In this document: positions 40,636 through 48,967 of the stretch, piece after piece
Numbering within the stretch: the first letter of the stretch is position 1
How the letters are laid out: each line of letters starts with the position of its first letter
From: Shinella sp.
Lineage (GTDB): Bacteria; Pseudomonadota; Alphaproteobacteria; Rhizobiales; Rhizobiaceae
NCBI GenBank assembly: GCA_003248775.1
Contig: QFQX01000024.1
Coordinates: 1 to 64,000, forward strand
Direction: 5' to 3'
DNA: 64,000 nt
The notes under the pieces: generated by a model
Databases searched by the model: none
Seen by the model: the letters and a program-made list of their open reading frames with translations, nothing else
What the model was told of the DNA's origin: nothing
Program-made: the position numbers and the translations under genes

Positions 40636-41511
40636 TCAGCCCGCCAGCGGCGCGCCCCAGCCGCCCCAGATATAGATAGAGAAGAACAGGAACAGCCAGA
40701 CCACATCGACGAAGTGCCAATACCATGCAGCAGCCTCGAAGCCGAAGTGCTGCTTTGGCGTGAAATCGCCCTTGGCTGCCCGCAGCAGGCAAACGATCAG
40801 GAAAATCGTGCCGACGATGACGTGGAAGCCATGGAAACCGGTCGCCATAAAGAAGGTAGAACCGTAGATCGAGTCCTTGAAGGCAAACGGTGCGTGGGCA
40901 TATTCGTATCCCTGCACGAAGGAGAACAGCAGGCCGAGAACAACCGTCAGCGCCAGACCGTTGACGAGCCCCTTGCGGTCGCCTTGCAGCAGCGCGTGGT
41001 GTGCCCAGGTGACACAGGTGCCCGACAGCAGCAGGATCACGGTGTTATAGAGCGGCAGATGCCAGGGATCGAGAACCTCGATACCCTTCGGCGGCCACTG
41101 ACCGCCGGTGAATTCTGCGCGGCTTGCCTGAATCGCTTCGTGAGGGAACAGGCTGGCATCGAAGAAGGCCCAGAACCAGGCGACGAAGAACATCACTTCG
41201 GAAGCGATGAACATGATCATGCCATAGCGCAGATGCAACGACACGACGCGAGTATGGGCACCCTCATGGGCTTCCTTGATGGTATCCGCCCACCAGCCGA
41301 TCATCGTATAGAGCACGATGGCCAGCCCCATGAAGAACAGCCACGGATGGGCGAGTTCGAGACCGAACAGCTTGAAAGAGCCGCCATTCAGGTAGCGCAT
41401 GTAGCCGACGCCGCCGAAGGTCATAAGGAATGCACCGAGCGAGGCCAGGGCAGGCCACGAGCTCGGTGCGATAATGTGGTAGTCGTGATGTTTCTGATGC
41501 GCTTCGGCCAT
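40636..41511 (-). CDS. ctaE: Cytochrome c oxidase subunit III
   Basis: A 291-residue, seven-helix membrane subunit of cytochrome aa3 oxidase. It starts MAEAHQKHHDYHIIAPSSWP, with SEVMFFVAWFWAFFDASLFP, HEAIQASRAEFTGGQWPPKG and GFHGFHVIVGTIFLIVCLL typical of COX3. Binds lipids and stabilises the complex; no redox centre. Last gene of the cta operon, 58 bp from ctaG. Confidence 0.96.
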   Translation of the reverse strand: MAEAHQKHHDYHIIAPSSWPALASLGAFLMTFGGVGYMRYLNGGSFKLFGLELAHPWLFFMGLAIVLYTMIGWWADTIKEAHEGAHTRVVSLHLRYGMIMFIASEVMFFVAWFWAFFDASLFPHEAIQASRAEFTGGQWPPKGIEVLDPWHLPLYNTVILLLSGTCVTWAHHALLQGDRKGLVNGLALTVVLGLLFSFVQGYEYAHAPFAFKDSIYGSTFFMATGFHGFHVIVGTIFLIVCLLRAAKGDFTPKQHFGFEAAAWYWHFVDVVWLFLFFSIYIWGGWGAPLAG

Positions 41512-41569
41512 TTCAGCAATCCCCGAATGTCAAAATTTCCCTCAGGCCCGGCGAACCGGACCCCTCCTC

Positions 41570-42172
41570 TCATAATTTCGGCTTCTCAGTCCCGTCCTGC
41601 GGTGAGGCCGAAGCCACCGGTTTTTCCCCCTTGTCCGGATAGAAGGTATAGGACAGCGTTATCGTACCGATATCCTTGGTCTCGACCGCCTCGGTGATGG
41701 CGGGATCGACGAAGAAGACGACCGGCATTTCCAGCGTCTCGCCCGGCTTCAACTCCGTTTCCGTGAAGCAGAAGCACTGGACCTTGTTGAAGTATGCGGC
41801 CGCTTCCATCGGCGTCACATTGAACACCGCCTGCCCCTTGGTTGGATAGGGGGAGCGGTTGATCGCGGTGTAGCTGATCTGGACGGTCTCGCCGATCTGC
41901 GGATCGATCGAGCGCTGGACCGGCTTGAAATCCCAGTTCAGACCATTCGACACGTTGGCGTCGAAGGTGACCTTGATCTTCTTGTCGAGAATGACATCTG
42001 ACACCTGCTCCACGCGCTGGGTCGTGCCGTTGTAGCCCGTGACCTGACAAAAGAGGCGGTAGAGCGGAACCGAGGCGAAGGACACGCCAACCATGCAGCC
42101 GACGAATACGAGGCAGGCGACGAGGATCGTGCCGTTGCCCCGCCGTCTCTTCACTGTCTCCCCGGTTGTCAT
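41570..42172 (-). CDS. ctaG: Cytochrome c oxidase assembly protein CtaG (COX11)
   Basis: A 200-residue copper-delivery factor for the CuB site. It has one N-terminal membrane helix (TILVACLVFVGCMVGVSFA) and a periplasmic immunoglobulin-like domain with PLYRLFCQVTGYNGTTQ and QCFCFTETELKPGE, whose CFCF cysteines bind copper in the COX11 family. Starts at ATG 42172 (MTTGETVKRRRG), which I prefer over the GTG two codons upstream. Between coxF and ctaE. Confidence 0.95.
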   Translation of the reverse strand: MTTGETVKRRRGNGTILVACLVFVGCMVGVSFASVPLYRLFCQVTGYNGTTQRVEQVSDVILDKKIKVTFDANVSNGLNWDFKPVQRSIDPQIGETVQISYTAINRSPYPTKGQAVFNVTPMEAAAYFNKVQCFCFTETELKPGETLEMPVVFFVDPAITEAVETKDIGTITLSYTFYPDKGEKPVASASPQDGTEKPKL

Positions 42173-42197
42173 CGTCACGGTCCCCTCCCCCTTTTTC

Positions 42198-42332
42198 CTA
42201 GCTCATATTGCCGATCTTGATCAGCGTCACGACGTAGAACAGAACCACCAACCCCGCGAGCACGAGGCCGAGTGCGATATTGCGCCCACGGCGAGATTTC
42301 CTCTGCGCTTCGTTGAGCTTGACCGTTTCCAT
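42198..42332 (-). CDS. coxF: CoxF, short accessory protein of the cta operon
   Basis: A 44-residue protein METVKLNEAQRKSRRGRNIA then one membrane helix (LGLVLAGLVVLFYVVTL) and a short tail. Small single-helix genes named coxF occupy this spot between heme o synthase and ctaG in rhizobial oxidase operons. The start overlaps the ctaB stop (TGATG). Function unproven; probably assembly. Confidence 0.85.
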   Translation of the reverse strand: METVKLNEAQRKSRRGRNIALGLVLAGLVVLFYVVTLIKIGNMS

Positions 42333-43288
42333 CAGGAAGCACCTCCGAACATGGTGGCAAGCAAGGCGACGTAATGGTCGATCAGCAAGCCGGAAAATAT
42401 TGCGAACAGGTAGAAAATGGAAAAGCCGAAGAGCTTCCTCGCCGGCAGCATCTTCTCGTCGCCGTCGGGCATGCGCCAGACAGCAATGGAACAGAACACC
42501 AGAAGCACACCGAGCATACCGGCGAACAGGCCGTACCAGAGTGACGAAAGGCCCGTGAAGGTCGGCACGACGCCGGTGACGGCGGTCAGGACTGCATAGA
42601 GAGCGATCTGGCGCTTGGTCGTTGCCTCGCCCGAAACGTTCGGCAGCATCGGCACGCCGACCGCGCCGTAGTCGCGCATCTTGAACAGCGCCAGCGCCCA
42701 GAAATGGGCAGGCGTCCAGAGAAAGATGATGAGGAAAAGCACGATGCTGTCGAGCGAGACGCCGCCGGTCACGCAGGCCCAGCCGACCATGGGCGGGAAA
42801 GCGCCGGCGGCACCCCCAATGACGATGTTCTGCGGTGTCGAGCGCTTCAGCCACATCGTGTAGACCACGGCATAGAAGAAGATGGTGAAGGCGAGCAATC
42901 CGGCTGCAAACCAGTTTATGGCGAGCCCGAGGATCGAAACGGAGAAGACGGAAAGCACGAGGCCGAAGGCCAGCGCCTCGTTGGGTGTTATGCGTCCGGC
43001 GGGAATGGGGCGGGTCGCGGTGCGGCTCATGACGGCGTCGATGTCGGCGTCATACCACATGTTCAGCGAGCCGGAAGCACCGGCGCCGACCGCGATGCAG
43101 AGAATGGCGATGGCGCCGAGAACGGGATTGATGTAGCCCGGCGCCAGCACAAGGCCGGCAAACGCGGTGAAGACCACGAGAGACATGACGCGCGGCTTCA
43201 AGAGCGCGAAGAAATCGCGTGCACCCGCCTCCGAAAGGCGAACTTCGCCTTCGAACCCGAGTGTTTCGCGATTGTCGAGAACTGCCAT
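42332..43288 (-). CDS. ctaB: Protoheme IX farnesyltransferase (heme o synthase)
   Basis: A 318-residue UbiA-type prenyltransferase converting heme b to heme o for cytochrome aa3. The prenyl-diphosphate motifs NMWYDADIDAVMSRTATRP and DYGAVGVPMLPN (second aspartate region) are in place; about nine helices. Starts MAVLDNRETLGFEGEVRLS. Its stop overlaps coxF, about 80 bp from ctaD upstream. Confidence 0.96.
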   Translation of the reverse strand: MAVLDNRETLGFEGEVRLSEAGARDFFALLKPRVMSLVVFTAFAGLVLAPGYINPVLGAIAILCIAVGAGASGSLNMWYDADIDAVMSRTATRPIPAGRITPNEALAFGLVLSVFSVSILGLAINWFAAGLLAFTIFFYAVVYTMWLKRSTPQNIVIGGAAGAFPPMVGWACVTGGVSLDSIVLFLIIFLWTPAHFWALALFKMRDYGAVGVPMLPNVSGEATTKRQIALYAVLTAVTGVVPTFTGLSSLWYGLFAGMLGVLLVFCSIAVWRMPDGDEKMLPARKLFGFSIFYLFAIFSGLLIDHYVALLATMFGGAS

Positions 43289-43371
43289 TATCTTTTCCCG
43301 TCTTTCATTTCATGCGAGGCGCCACGATGGGATTGTGGCGCCCGCGATTGTCGGGGGACGGTTTCCCGCGC

Positions 43372-45045
43372 TTACTTGATGCGCGGCAGCTGCTCCCACT
43401 GGTGATAGGGCGGCGGCGACGAAAGCTGCCATTCCAGCGTCGTTGCACCTTCGCCCCACGGATTGTCGCCGGCAACGCGCTTCTTGGCGAAGGCTTCGAA
43501 GACACCGACGAGGAAGATCAGAACACCGACAGCCGAGATGTAGGAGCCGATGGAGGACACGTAGTTCCAGCCGGCGAATGCATCGGGATAGTCGATATAG
43601 CGGCGCGGCATACCCGCAAGACCCAGGAAGTGCTGCGGGAAGAACACCATGTTCACGCCGATGAACATGACCCAGAAGTGCAGCTTTCCGAGGAACTCGC
43701 TGTACATATAGCCGCTCATCTTCGGGAACCAGTAATACCAGGCCGCAAAGATTGCAAATACCGCGCCGAGCGACAGAACGTAGTGGAAGTGCGCAACCAC
43801 GTAATAGGTGTCGTGCAGCGAGCGGTCGAGACCGGCATTGGCGAGCTGGACGCCGGTGACGCCGCCAACGGTGAAGAGGAAGATGAAGCCGATCGCCCAG
43901 ACCATCGGAGTGCGGAAGGTGAGCGAACCGCCCCACATGGTCGCAACCCACGAGAAAATCTTGATGCCGGTCGGCACCGCGATGACCATGGTGGCGAAGA
44001 GGAAGTAACGCTGCGCGGCGAGCGACAGACCGACCGTGTACATGTGGTGCGCCCACACGACGAAGCCGACGGCGCCGATCGCGACCATGGCGTAAGCCAT
44101 GCCGAGGTAACCGAAGACCGGCTTCTTGGAGAAGGTCGAAACGATGTGGCTGATGATGCCGAAGCCGGGCAGGATCAGGATGTATACTTCCGGATGACCG
44201 AAGAACCAGAACAGGTGCTGGTAGAGGATCGGGTCACCGCCGCCTTCCGGTGCGAAGAAGGTCGTGCCGAAGTTGCGGTCGGTCAGCAGCATGGTGATGC
44301 CACCGGCAAGAACCGGGAGCGACAGCAGAAGCAGGAAGGCAGTGACCAGAACGGCCCAGGCGAAGAGCGGCATCTTGTGCAGCGTCATGCCCGGTGCGCG
44401 CATGTTCAGGATCGTGGTGATGAAGTTGATCGCGCCGAGGATCGACGAAGCGCCGGACACGTGGAGCGCAAAGATCGCAAGGTCCACCGCCGGGCCCGGC
44501 TGTCCGGACGTCGCAAGCGGCGGATACATGGTCCACCCGCCGCCGACGCCATAGGCGCCTGCCGGCCCTTCGACAAACATCGAAAGCAGGAGCAGCAGGA
44601 AGGCCGGAACGATAAGCCAGAAGGAGATGTTGTTAAGGCGCGGAAATGCCATGTCCGGAGCGCCGATCATGATCGGAATCATCCAGTTGGCGAAACCGCC
44701 GATCAGCGCCGGCATGACCATGAAGAAAATCATGATGAGCGCATGTGCGGTGGTGAACACGTTGAACATGTGCTTGCCGCCATCAAGGGCAGCATCGCCT
44801 TCGAAGCCGTAGACCATGGAAGCCAGACCGTGAAAGATCTGGATACCCGGTTCCTGCAACTCCATGCGCATGGCGACCGACAGCGCGCCGCCGATGATGC
44901 CGGCAATAATCGCGAAGATCAGGTAGAGTGTACCGATGTCCTTGTGGTTGGTCGAACGCACCCAACGATCAAAGAAGCTCATCTTGTGGTCGTGGTGATC
45001 GTTGGTGTCGTTTGCATGATCGTCGTGGGCAACAGTTCCAGCCAT
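43372..45045 (-). CDS. ctaD: Cytochrome c oxidase subunit I
   Basis: A 557-residue, 12-helix subunit of the aa3 oxidase holding heme a, heme a3 and CuB. Visible ligand segments: TTAHALIMIFFM (heme a histidine), WFFGHPEVYILILPGFG (CuB His with the Tyr crosslink), WAHHMYTVG (CuB HH pair) and HDTYYVVAHFHYVLS (heme ligands). The ATG at 45045 follows GAGGACA; the GTG three codons upstream is weaker. Reduces oxygen and pumps protons. Follows ctaC with a 14-bp gap. Confidence 0.97.
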   Translation of the reverse strand: MAGTVAHDDHANDTNDHHDHKMSFFDRWVRSTNHKDIGTLYLIFAIIAGIIGGALSVAMRMELQEPGIQIFHGLASMVYGFEGDAALDGGKHMFNVFTTAHALIMIFFMVMPALIGGFANWMIPIMIGAPDMAFPRLNNISFWLIVPAFLLLLLSMFVEGPAGAYGVGGGWTMYPPLATSGQPGPAVDLAIFALHVSGASSILGAINFITTILNMRAPGMTLHKMPLFAWAVLVTAFLLLLSLPVLAGGITMLLTDRNFGTTFFAPEGGGDPILYQHLFWFFGHPEVYILILPGFGIISHIVSTFSKKPVFGYLGMAYAMVAIGAVGFVVWAHHMYTVGLSLAAQRYFLFATMVIAVPTGIKIFSWVATMWGGSLTFRTPMVWAIGFIFLFTVGGVTGVQLANAGLDRSLHDTYYVVAHFHYVLSLGAVFAIFAAWYYWFPKMSGYMYSEFLGKLHFWVMFIGVNMVFFPQHFLGLAGMPRRYIDYPDAFAGWNYVSSIGSYISAVGVLIFLVGVFEAFAKKRVAGDNPWGEGATTLEWQLSSPPPYHQWEQLPRIK

Positions 45046-45059
45046 TGTCCTCACTCCCC

Positions 45060-45944
45060 TTAGTTCGAAACGTTTTCAGCGAGCTGGACGGCCTTGTCCC
45101 CGCCGTCGACAGCTGCCATCAGCGCCTTGTTGGCGCCCTCAAGATCCGAGCCGGCCGCATCGAGCCAGGCTGTGTACTTCTCCTCCGAGACGACGCGGAT
45201 CGCGATCGGCATGAACGCATGGTCCTTGCCGCAGAGCTCCGAACACTGGCCATAGAACAGGCCTTCGCGCTCGGCCTTGAACCATGTCTCGTTCAGGCGA
45301 CCCGGAACGGCGTCGATCTTGACGCCAAAAGATGGCATTGCGAAGGAATGGATGACATCGGTCGGAGCAGCGGTGACGAGCAGGCGCACGGTCTTGTTGA
45401 CCGGGATCACCATTTCATTGTCGACGGCCAGAAGTCGAGGATAGATCGACTTGTCTTCCTTGCCGGCGGCAGAGCGGTCCTCCTCCTTCAACATGTAACT
45501 GTCGAAGGCCAACTCCTTGTCGCCCTGGTATTCATAATTCCACTGCCACTGGGTGGCGGTCGCCTTCAGCGTCAGGTCCGGGTTTTCCGGCTGGGTCAGC
45601 TGGGCGGTCAGGAGATTGAAGGAAGGGATTGCGAAGAACAGAAGGATCAGAACCGGACCGACGGTCCAGACGATCTCGATCACGGTGTTGTGGCTGGTCT
45701 TGGACGGCACAGGATTTGCGCTCGCCCGGAACCTGATCGCCACAATGATCAAAAGGGCTAGCACGAAGAGAGTGATTGGAACGATGAACCACAGGGTATA
45801 TTGCTCGAACCAGGTGATCTGCTCCATGATCGGCGTTGCCGCCGGCTGCAGGGTTCTTTGCCATGGCTGTGGCTGATCGGCAAAACTGCCGGAAGCGAAA
45901 AGCAGACAGCCCAAGGCGGCCGCTGCTGCGCGTGCTCTCATCAT
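45060..45944 (-). CDS. ctaC: Cytochrome c oxidase subunit II
   Basis: A 294-residue subunit with signal peptide MMRARAAAAALGCLLFASGS, two membrane helices (about 50-72 and 100-120) and a periplasmic cupredoxin domain carrying the CuA site GQCSELCGKDHAFMPI (CxxxC, H, M). Receives electrons from cytochrome c. The start at 45944 follows a GGGAGAGACA tract; an earlier in-frame ATG at 45977 is less likely because the signal peptide would be offset. First gene of the cta operon; 329 bp upstream up to the IalB gene. Confidence 0.95.
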   Translation of the reverse strand: MMRARAAAAALGCLLFASGSFADQPQPWQRTLQPAATPIMEQITWFEQYTLWFIVPITLFVLALLIIVAIRFRASANPVPSKTSHNTVIEIVWTVGPVLILLFFAIPSFNLLTAQLTQPENPDLTLKATATQWQWNYEYQGDKELAFDSYMLKEEDRSAAGKEDKSIYPRLLAVDNEMVIPVNKTVRLLVTAAPTDVIHSFAMPSFGVKIDAVPGRLNETWFKAEREGLFYGQCSELCGKDHAFMPIAIRVVSEEKYTAWLDAAGSDLEGANKALMAAVDGGDKAVQLAENVSN

Positions 45945-46273
45945 CACTGTTGTCTCTCCCAAGAACGCTTGATCCATATCAAACCAAAGCGCAAAATTTA
46001 TGCTATCCTCAATGTTTCAAACCACAGATTGGCCACATTCGCAATACGTTCGACTAATACTGAACGCGTCATTTTTGCGCATCGTCAAATCCAAAACGCT
46101 CCCGCCCATTGCAAGGCAATAAAGGATACACGCGCTTTCGGCGAAAGCCGACACCCAACGATACCTGCGGTCCCAATTATGCCTCACTCGGCAGGAAAAG
46201 ACGGGGCGGGGCTTTCATTTTCCCCGTCCGGGCGACAAGAATGTCCGGGATGATTCGATTTCCAGAGGTACCC
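45945..46273. other. Divergent intergenic region, ctaC / ialB
   Basis: A 329-bp gap holding both promoters. A/T-rich stretches (AAATTTATGCTATCCTCAATG near 46000) could be the cta promoter. I see no gene, repeat or strong palindrome. Confidence 0.4.
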
Positions 46274-46798
46274 ATGGGTCTTCCGAGACTTTTCCGGTCG
46301 GGTTTGACCGCAAGCGCCATCGCGATCGCGGCTCTTTCAATGCCTGCCTATGGCCAGCAACAGCAGCCGGGCACGATCCGTTCAAATCACGGCGCATGGT
46401 CGGTCATCTGCGATACGCCCGCCGGCGCTTCCGGCGAACAGTGTGCGCTGATGCAGAACGTCATTGCCGACGACAGGCCGGAAGTTGGCCTTTCCGTCGT
46501 CGTTCTGAAGACCGCCGACCGCAAGTCCAAGGTGCTGCGCATTCTGGCGCCGCTCGGCGTTCTCCTCAAAGACGGCATGGAACTCTATGTCGATAACAAC
46601 AACATCGGCCGCGCCTATTTCACTCGCTGTTTCTCCGAAGGCTGCTATGTCGAGGTGGAGATCGACGACGAGCTGATGAAGATCCTGCGCGCCGGCAAGA
46701 ATGCGGTCTTCGCGCTCAGGGAATCGGCGGATCAGGATCGCGTCGGCATTCCGATCGAACTGACCGGCTTTGCCGAAGGCTATGACGCCCTGCCCTGA
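46274..46798 (+). CDS. Invasion-associated locus B (IalB) family protein
   Basis: A 174-residue exported protein with signal peptide MGLPRLFRSGLTASAIAIAA, cleaved probably after SMPAYG. The mature part matches the IalB family: HGAWSVICDTPAGASGEQCALMQ, RILAPLGVLLKDGM and FTRCFSEGCYVEVEID, with paired cysteines for disulfides. Originally an invasion factor of Bartonella, the family is widespread in non-pathogenic rhizobia with unknown function. ATG at 46274 preceded by AGAGGTA; an ATG eight codons upstream is possible. Confidence 0.88.
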   Translation: MGLPRLFRSGLTASAIAIAALSMPAYGQQQQPGTIRSNHGAWSVICDTPAGASGEQCALMQNVIADDRPEVGLSVVVLKTADRKSKVLRILAPLGVLLKDGMELYVDNNNIGRAYFTRCFSEGCYVEVEIDDELMKILRAGKNAVFALRESADQDRVGIPIELTGFAEGYDALP

Positions 46799-46933
46799 TC
46801 CCCGGGCGGCCACAGCTTGAATCAAGAAAACGAGTTTCCAGCCGCGGGCTTTCGCCAGCGGCTGCGCCTTGCCGTTGGCCGCCGATGCGCCTACATCGGG
46901 GAACAGATGCGCGCGCCCTAAGGAGATACGACG

Positions 46934-48349
46934 ATGACCCAGGACCTTCTCAGCCTCTTCGACTGCGACGAGGACACGCTGCGCCGCAGCGTCGCCAAGG
47001 CGCTCGAAGGCGCGGATGATGGCGAACTCTTCGTCGAGCATGCCCAGGCGGAATCGCTGACCTTCGACAATGGCAGACTCAAGGGCGGCTCCTTCAACAC
47101 CGACCAGGGTTTCGGCCTGCGCGCGGTCGCCGGCGAAGCGGTGGGGTATGCCCATGCGGGCGAACTCTCCCTTTCAGCGCTGGACCGCGCGGCCGATGCC
47201 GTCGGCGCCGTGACCCGCGGCTATGGCGGCTCCTATGCCGCGGCTCCGCAGGGCACCAACCGCAAGCTTTACGGCGAGGACAATCCCATCGGCGCGCCGA
47301 CCTTCGAGGAAAAGGTAAAGCTGCTCTCCGAGATCGACGCCTATCTGCGCGACAAGGACGACAAGGTTCGCCAGGTCACCGCCTCGATTGCCGCAAGCTG
47401 GCAGGTGGTCGAGATCCTGCGCGCCGATGGCCACCGGGTTCGCGACATCAGGCCAATGACCCGGATCAACATCTCCGTCGTCGCAGGCTCCGGCGACCGG
47501 CAGGAATCCGGCTCTTTCGGCACCGGCGGCCGCATGGCATTCGGCGACTTCCTCTCGGAGGAAAGCTGGCGCAACGGTGCGGACGAGGCGTTGCGTCAGG
47601 CACTCGTCAACCTCGAGGCGATCGACGCACCGGCCGGGACGATGGATGTGGCACTCGGCGCAGGATGGCCGGGCGTGATGCTGCACGAGGCCGTCGGGCA
47701 TGGCCTTGAAGGCGATTTCAACCGCAAGAAGACCTCCGCCTTTGCCGGCCTGATGGGCGAGATGGTGGCCGCCCCCGGCGTCACCGTCGTCGACGACGGC
47801 ACCATCGACGCACGCCGCGGCTCGATCACCATCGATGACGAGGGCACCCCTTCCGGCTACAACGTTCTGATCGAGAATGGCCGCCTAGTCGGCTACATGC
47901 AGGACCGTCAGAACGCCCGGCTGATGGGGATGAAGCCGACCGGCAACGGCCGTCGGCAGGGCTATTCCCACCAGCCGATGCCGCGCATGACCAACACCTA
48001 TATGCTGGGCGGCGACAAGACGCCGGAAGAGATCATCTCCTCGGTGAAGAACGGCATCTACGCCGTTTCCTTCGGCGGCGGGCAGGTCGACATCACCTCC
48101 GGCAAGTTCGTCTTCGGCTGCACCGAGGCCTATCTGATCGAGAACGGCAAGATCGGCGCGCCGGTCAAGGGCGCCATGCTGATCGGCAATGGCCCGGAAG
48201 CGATGAAACGCATTTCCATGGTGGGCAACGACATGATGCTCGACAAGGGCATCGGCAATTGCGGCAAGGCCGGACAATGGGTCCCGGTCGGCGTCGGCCA
48301 GCCGCATCTGAGAATGGACCAGGTGACCGTCGGCGGCACCCGGGCCTGA
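46934..48349 (+). CDS. tldD: Metalloprotease TldD
   Basis: A 471-residue cytoplasmic zinc protease that, with PmbA/TldE, processes peptides such as microcins and antitoxins. Catalytic motif HEAVGHGLEGDF (HExxxH) and supporting CTEAYLIENGKI and PVKGAMLIGNG blocks are present; length matches the family. Starts MTQDLLSLFDCDEDTL after AAGGAGATACG, a strong ribosome site. Followed by a terminator at 48365-48392. Confidence 0.95.
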   Translation: MTQDLLSLFDCDEDTLRRSVAKALEGADDGELFVEHAQAESLTFDNGRLKGGSFNTDQGFGLRAVAGEAVGYAHAGELSLSALDRAADAVGAVTRGYGGSYAAAPQGTNRKLYGEDNPIGAPTFEEKVKLLSEIDAYLRDKDDKVRQVTASIAASWQVVEILRADGHRVRDIRPMTRINISVVAGSGDRQESGSFGTGGRMAFGDFLSEESWRNGADEALRQALVNLEAIDAPAGTMDVALGAGWPGVMLHEAVGHGLEGDFNRKKTSAFAGLMGEMVAAPGVTVVDDGTIDARRGSITIDDEGTPSGYNVLIENGRLVGYMQDRQNARLMGMKPTGNGRRQGYSHQPMPRMTNTYMLGGDKTPEEIISSVKNGIYAVSFGGGQVDITSGKFVFGCTEAYLIENGKIGAPVKGAMLIGNGPEAMKRISMVGNDMMLDKGIGNCGKAGQWVPVGVGQPHLRMDQVTVGGTRA

Positions 48350-48364
48350 TCATCCGGCGCAAGC

Positions 48365-48392
48365 GGGGTCCGCTGAACGGCGGCCCCTCTTC
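48365..48392 (+). terminator. Terminator after tldD
   Basis: GGGG-T-CCGC...GCGG-CCCC followed by TCTTCC, 16 bp past the tldD stop. Confidence 0.6.
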
Positions 48393-48428
48393 CATATATC
48401 AGATCCCTGAACTGCGGAGTTCCGCCCC

Positions 48429-48746
48429 TCAGCTATCCGGGCGGAACCGCCACTTGCGATCGATCGCATCATCGAGCGCCACCCGGTGATGACGGGCGAA
48501 AAGCAGAACATGGCCAAGCAGATCGGCGGTCTCGTCCTCCAGCAGCCGATGCAGTTCCGCCTCGCTCATGCCCTTGCTGGGGCTGCGGCCACTGACCCGG
48601 TTGGCGACCTGCGCCAGTTCACCGGCCTCCTCCACCAGCTTCAGCAGAAACCAGTCCGCATCTCGCTCCACCCCGTTGGCCACAGCATAATTGGCCGATG
48701 CCTTCTCGAATTGCGCAATCAGGTCGGGAATCATTTTGTTCTCCAT
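48429..48746 (-). CDS. MazG/HisE-like nucleotide pyrophosphohydrolase
   Basis: A 105-residue all-helical protein. The metal-binding pattern of the MazG/all-alpha NTP pyrophosphatase fold is visible in LLKLVEEAGELAQVANRV (ExxE) and ETADLLGHVLLFARHH (E-x2-D). It probably hydrolyses nucleoside triphosphates, or phosphoribosyl-ATP if HisE-like; the his genes are not nearby, so I favour the generic house-cleaning role. The start ATG at 48746 (MENKMIPDLI) follows no strong site; ATG at 48734 is the alternative. Convergent with tldD. Confidence 0.82.
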   Translation of the reverse strand: MENKMIPDLIAQFEKASANYAVANGVERDADWFLLKLVEEAGELAQVANRVSGRSPSKGMSEAELHRLLEDETADLLGHVLLFARHHRVALDDAIDRKWRFRPDS

Positions 48747-48893
48747 ATGTTCTTGACTTTGTCGCGCGTTTCAGGAAGATTGTCCACCAGAGCTTTTCAG
48801 TGAAACCGGGCCACGGAAATGCTTCAACCTTTTGTTTTCAGAGCACTTCCAAACGCGGCACTGTTTTTGCTCACTTACCAGGCATGGCCCAGT

Positions 48894-48923
48894 TCAAACG
48901 AAAACGAGCCCCGAAGGGCTCGT
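48894..48923 (-). terminator. Intrinsic terminator after the carboxypeptidase gene
   Basis: On the minus strand ACGAGCCC-TTCG-GGGCTCGT then TTTCGTTTG: an 8-bp stem with a UUCG tetraloop and a T-tract, about 45 bp past the stop. Confidence 0.9.
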
Positions 48924-48967
48924 CGTCAAATGATATTCCGGAAGGAGGGAAATACGCCGCCGCAGCG

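Noticed and set aside
39985..41697. A 570-codon plus-strand frame opposite DUF983, ctaE and their gaps
   Set aside because: Spans several genes on the other strand and lacks any recognisable domain.
43219..45063. A 614-codon plus-strand frame opposite ctaD
   Set aside because: Antisense shadow of cytochrome oxidase subunit I with extreme His/Arg/Asp content and no motif.
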